Assembly: GCA_039177895.1 (NCBI GenBank) | Contig: JBCDFO010000235.1 | Span: forward strand, 1-7,700 | Origin: JBCBEX01 sp039177895 | Lineage (GTDB): Bacteria; Bacteroidota; Rhodothermia; Rhodothermales; Rubricoccaceae | Direction: 5' to 3' | Length of the DNA stretch: 7,700 nucleotides | In this document: piece after piece, positions 6,601 to 7,700 of the stretch | How the letters are laid out: each line of letters opens with the position of its first letter | Numbering within the stretch: position 1 is the stretch's first letter | Program-made: the position numbers and the translations under genes | The notes under the pieces: model-generated | Database searches by the model: none | The model's input: the letters and a program-made list of their open reading frames with translations, nothing else | What the model was told of the DNA's origin: nothing

Positions 6601-7700
6601 CCCTCCTCGGGCTCCGCGTGGACTCGCTCTACACCGCGTTCACCTTTGCTGAGCAGCGCCTCGACATGCAGACGCTCACCCTCCTCTCTGAGGTGGTTGA
6701 CCTGCGTGCGGGCGGCGAGGTCGCCTTCGACAACATCACGGCCACGAGTTCGCTCTTCACCTTCACGGGACAGCTCAAAAACACGGCGCTGCTGAGCGCG
6801 CTCGCCGGGCAACCCGTCCTGCTCGAAGGCGGTCGCGTGGAGGGCGAGGTGTCGAGCGAGCCCGGTGAGCCGATGCGCTTCCGCGTGGACGCCAACACGG
6901 ACCTCTTCGCGCTCGGCACGGTCCGGGCTAGCGACCTCGGCGTGGACGCGCTCGGGCTCTACAGCCGCGCCGAGGGCGTCGCGGCCCGCTTCCGCTTCGA
7001 GTCGGGCTACCTCTCGGCCGGGACGTTTCGCGCCCGCGAGGTCGACGCCGACGCGCGCTACGATGGCGAGGCCCTCGACCTCGACGTGACGCTGGAGATT
7101 GACGACGGCCGCTCGCTCCGCGTCAAGGGCGAGGCCGACCTGGACCCGTTCGAGCCACAGCTCACGCTCGCGTCGTTCGACATGCGGCTCGGGCGGCGCG
7201 CCTTCGCGCTGGCGGCCCCAGCCCGGATCACCTACGGCGAGCGCATCCGCGTGCGCAACTTCCTGCTGGCGGCCGACACGCCCGGGTTCGGCGTGGAGCA
7301 GATCGCAGCCGACGGCGTGATCGACCTCGCAGGGCGGCAGAACTTCATCCTCACCATCGAGGGACTGGCGCTGAACGGGCTGACCGACCTCGCCGGGCTC
7401 GATGCCCTCGGCGGCCGGCTCGACGCCTCGCTGATCCTGGGCGGTACCGCCGCCGCGCCGCGGCTCGACGGGACGTTTGCGGTGGAGCCGATCACCTCAC
7501 GAGGGCGCACGGTTGGCACCATCGATGCCGAGTTCGCCTACGCCGAGGCCCGGTTCGAGCTCGACGCGGCGCTCGCACACGCCGACGGCGCGCAGCTCCG
7601 CGCCGAGGGCTTCGTGCCGTTCGGCTTCGCCCTCGACGGGACGCCCGCCCAGCCGCCGCCGGACGCGCCCGTGGACGTGCGGCTCACCACCACCGAGCCG
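3690..7700 (+). CDS. tamB: TamB (DUF490) translocation/assembly module protein, 3' end beyond window
   Basis: The frame is open for 1337 codons with no stop and continues past the right edge. In Proteobacteria TamB is anchored in the inner membrane, spans the periplasm to TamA, and acts in outer-membrane protein assembly and phospholipid transport. Residues 1-22 are polar and basic at the end (RPRKRSW), and residues about 28-49 form one membrane anchor. Then comes an AsmA/TamB-like N-terminal region: TEWGRSQVQEI, VEIGRLDGSF, LSVDSVQARYNLVALL and LSEVVVVGPFVRM. The rest is beta-rich and built of degenerate repeats from about residue 305. The stretch near 1241-1263, with GGRLDASLILGGT followed by PRLDGTF, matches the characteristic TamB phrase (G-L-A---L-GT---P-L-G). 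The C-terminal domain that binds the Omp85 partner is not in the window. An acidic 15-bp tandem repeat sits at residues 188-200. There are only five lysines and no cysteine in 1337 residues. The ATG overlaps the upstream stop by one base and has a Shine-Dalgarno. Confidence 0.92.
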   Translation, partial: MATQVPANPAEQAAPERPRKRSWLRRLAWGGGVLVALVVLLVLVAVLALQTEWGRSQVQEIATTQIQNLLADDATVEIGRLDGSFVTSATLTDLVIRRGDERVLSVDSVQARYNLVALLGKRLALSEVVVVGPFVRMVQQADSSFDMATLFVTDTTATDTTGGNFAVSLDDLRVERGRVEVAFYTGPDAEDLDTEDLDAEGRGRDSLLTVDPLGLRLTGFAFGPDQFEGTLDRAAATLTAADRTTALDLALSGRFDAETAALDTLRLTSPRTDVRGGLSVEYAAFLDALAEADAETPLETWLPRFAADLRAQPLSMADVRAFAPVAVTGAPTLTLDASSDGRNLTAVLDADLNEAGTADLTATFRTPTSGRVVYRAAGQLRDFDPGQLLGNADLVATLNADLDVDLAGASHAALDGPFALRVFDASVNGQPIESSTLDGQFAGGQMRFGLDAVIPGAALTASGQARPFASTPTYFAEGRFFDVDLAAFADSVSGTPLSGTISLAGQGFEPDAMQASLGVTLDPATVRTAATTTQIEEVALDAQLRRRTVRFDLRGLFGPTGDAGGALALQGLAQPFATPLTYEITEGTAQRLDLAALTGDPEQASSITGTFTLDGRGTDPQTLAIDLQAALDDTRYGTTRIPSADLFAGLADGLLAFDGEVDLADAGRVEARGEVTPFADTLRYRLDALLTNLDAGAFAAPEASPDTLATADTTAFMTRLNGTVRLDGSGTDPQALDLTGRVVLTESQVNQQQIESGAVALRLGGGTLDVDGTVTTPEGLVRLDATGRPFDATPAVTVREGRFENLDVGAFAGNPRLASNLTGRFNADYTGKNLETGTLQGVLRFDPSTLSGADLDGTLSFALDDGLGQGNADLALAGGTVRLDADLTLPGTDESDTVDSLPRFDAAGRIDSVALGPFLDPLLTLLPDSVRRANPELANRDLLTLSFDVTGVGRDLATLQARGRAESPGSTLLGLRVDSLYTAFTFAEQRLDMQTLTLLSEVVDLRAGGEVAFDNITATSSLFTFTGQLKNTALLSALAGQPVLLEGGRVEGEVSSEPGEPMRFRVDANTDLFALGTVRASDLGVDALGLYSRAEGVAARFRFESGYLSAGTFRAREVDADARYDGEALDLDVTLEIDDGRSLRVKGEADLDPFEPQLTLASFDMRLGRRAFALAAPARITYGERIRVRNFLLAADTPGFGVEQIAADGVIDLAGRQNFILTIEGLALNGLTDLAGLDALGGRLDASLILGGTAAAPRLDGTFAVEPITSRGRTVGTIDAEFAYAEARFELDAALAHADGAQLRAEGFVPFGFALDGTPAQPPPDAPVDVRLTTTEP
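4256..4290 (+). repeat. In-frame 15-bp tandem repeat in tamB encoding EDLDT/EDLDA
   Basis: GGAGGATCTGGACAC (4256-4270) is followed directly by GGAGGATCTGGATGC (4271-4285) and then by GGAGG (4286-4290) before the sequence diverges. The period is five codons, so copy changes keep the reading frame. It encodes an acidic stretch (DAEDLDTEDLDAEG, residues 188-201) in a probable loop early in the periplasmic part of TamB. Confidence 0.7.
4602..7478 (+). repeat. Array of degenerate protein repeats in TamB
   Basis: A short anchor pattern recurs: aromatic or hydrophobic residue, alternating residues, Gly, then a segment ending D-(A/G)-x-(F/L). It begins at residues 305 (FAADLRAQPLSMADVRAFA), 374 (YRAAGQLRDFDPGQLLG), 474 (YFAEGRFFDVDLAAFAD), 582 (YEITEGTAQRLDLAALTG), 684 (YRLDALLTNLDAGAFAA), 796 (VTVREGRFENLDVGAFAG), 904 (FDAAGRIDSVALGPFLD), 1023 (FTFTGQLKNTALLSALAG) and 1219 (FILTIEGLALNGLTDLAG). 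Spacing between the copies at 374 and 1023 is 100-119 residues. Four copies are preceded by a G-x-PF motif (GQARPF, GLAQPF, GEVTPF, GRPF). Each anchor is usually followed by a (L/I)-x-G-(T/x) phrase. This is consistent with the repeating beta-groove architecture proposed for TamB/AsmA-like lipid-transfer proteins. The repeats are seen by eye; their structural meaning is inference. Confidence 0.6.

Noticed and set aside
5616..6812. 398-codon open frame on the minus strand (and a similar 369-codon one at 4443-5552)
   Set aside because: Antisense to tamB, Arg/Glu/Val-rich low-complexity translation with no domain pattern; expected where GC-rich codons leave few stops on the opposite strand.
1..7700. 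Defence system, mobile element, CRISPR array or RNA gene
   Set aside because: No repeat-spacer pattern, transposase, integrase, nuclease or toxin-like protein, and no tRNA- or rRNA-like sequence; all coding space is taken by envelope genes.

Overview
The window is about 7.7 kb of very GC-rich DNA. It carries three genes in a row on the + strand, all for the cell envelope of a two-membrane (diderm) bacterium: a YihY/BrkB-family inner-membrane protein, an Omp85-family outer-membrane protein of the TamA/BamA type, and the first 1337 residues of a TamB (DUF490) protein that runs off the right edge. The proteins are rich in Asp, Glu, Arg and Ala, almost free of lysine and free of cysteine. Two of the three starts lack a visible Shine-Dalgarno sequence. 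This fits a high-GC, perhaps salt-adapted lineage such as the Rhodothermota (Salinibacter/Rubricoccaceae side of the Bacteroidota group). That assignment is an inference from composition and gene types only.

Layout: positions 1-143 hold no convincing gene, but contain a compact dyad centred on the palindrome GTTTGCAAAC (19-45). The YihY-family gene follows (144-1352). A 112-bp gap (1353-1464) carries a weak nested inverted repeat. The Omp85 gene (1465-3690) starts with GTG and encodes a signal peptide, three POTRA domains and a 16-strand-type barrel ending in Phe. Its stop codon overlaps the tamB start by one base (TGATG), and a Shine-Dalgarno GGAGGT lies in its last codons, so the two genes are translationally coupled. 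tamB (3690 to beyond 7700) begins with a membrane anchor followed by a long periplasmic beta-rich region built of degenerate repeats of about 100-120 residues.

Working model: TamA in the outer membrane and TamB anchored in the inner membrane form an envelope-spanning complex, known in Proteobacteria for outer-membrane protein assembly and for phospholipid movement to the outer membrane. The YihY-family protein upstream may act in the same inner-membrane lipid pathway, but this rests on gene proximity only. I found no RNA gene, mobile element, CRISPR array or defence system. The most useful second looks are the three-gene linkage, the TamB repeat array, the extra segments in the YihY-like protein and the two dyads.
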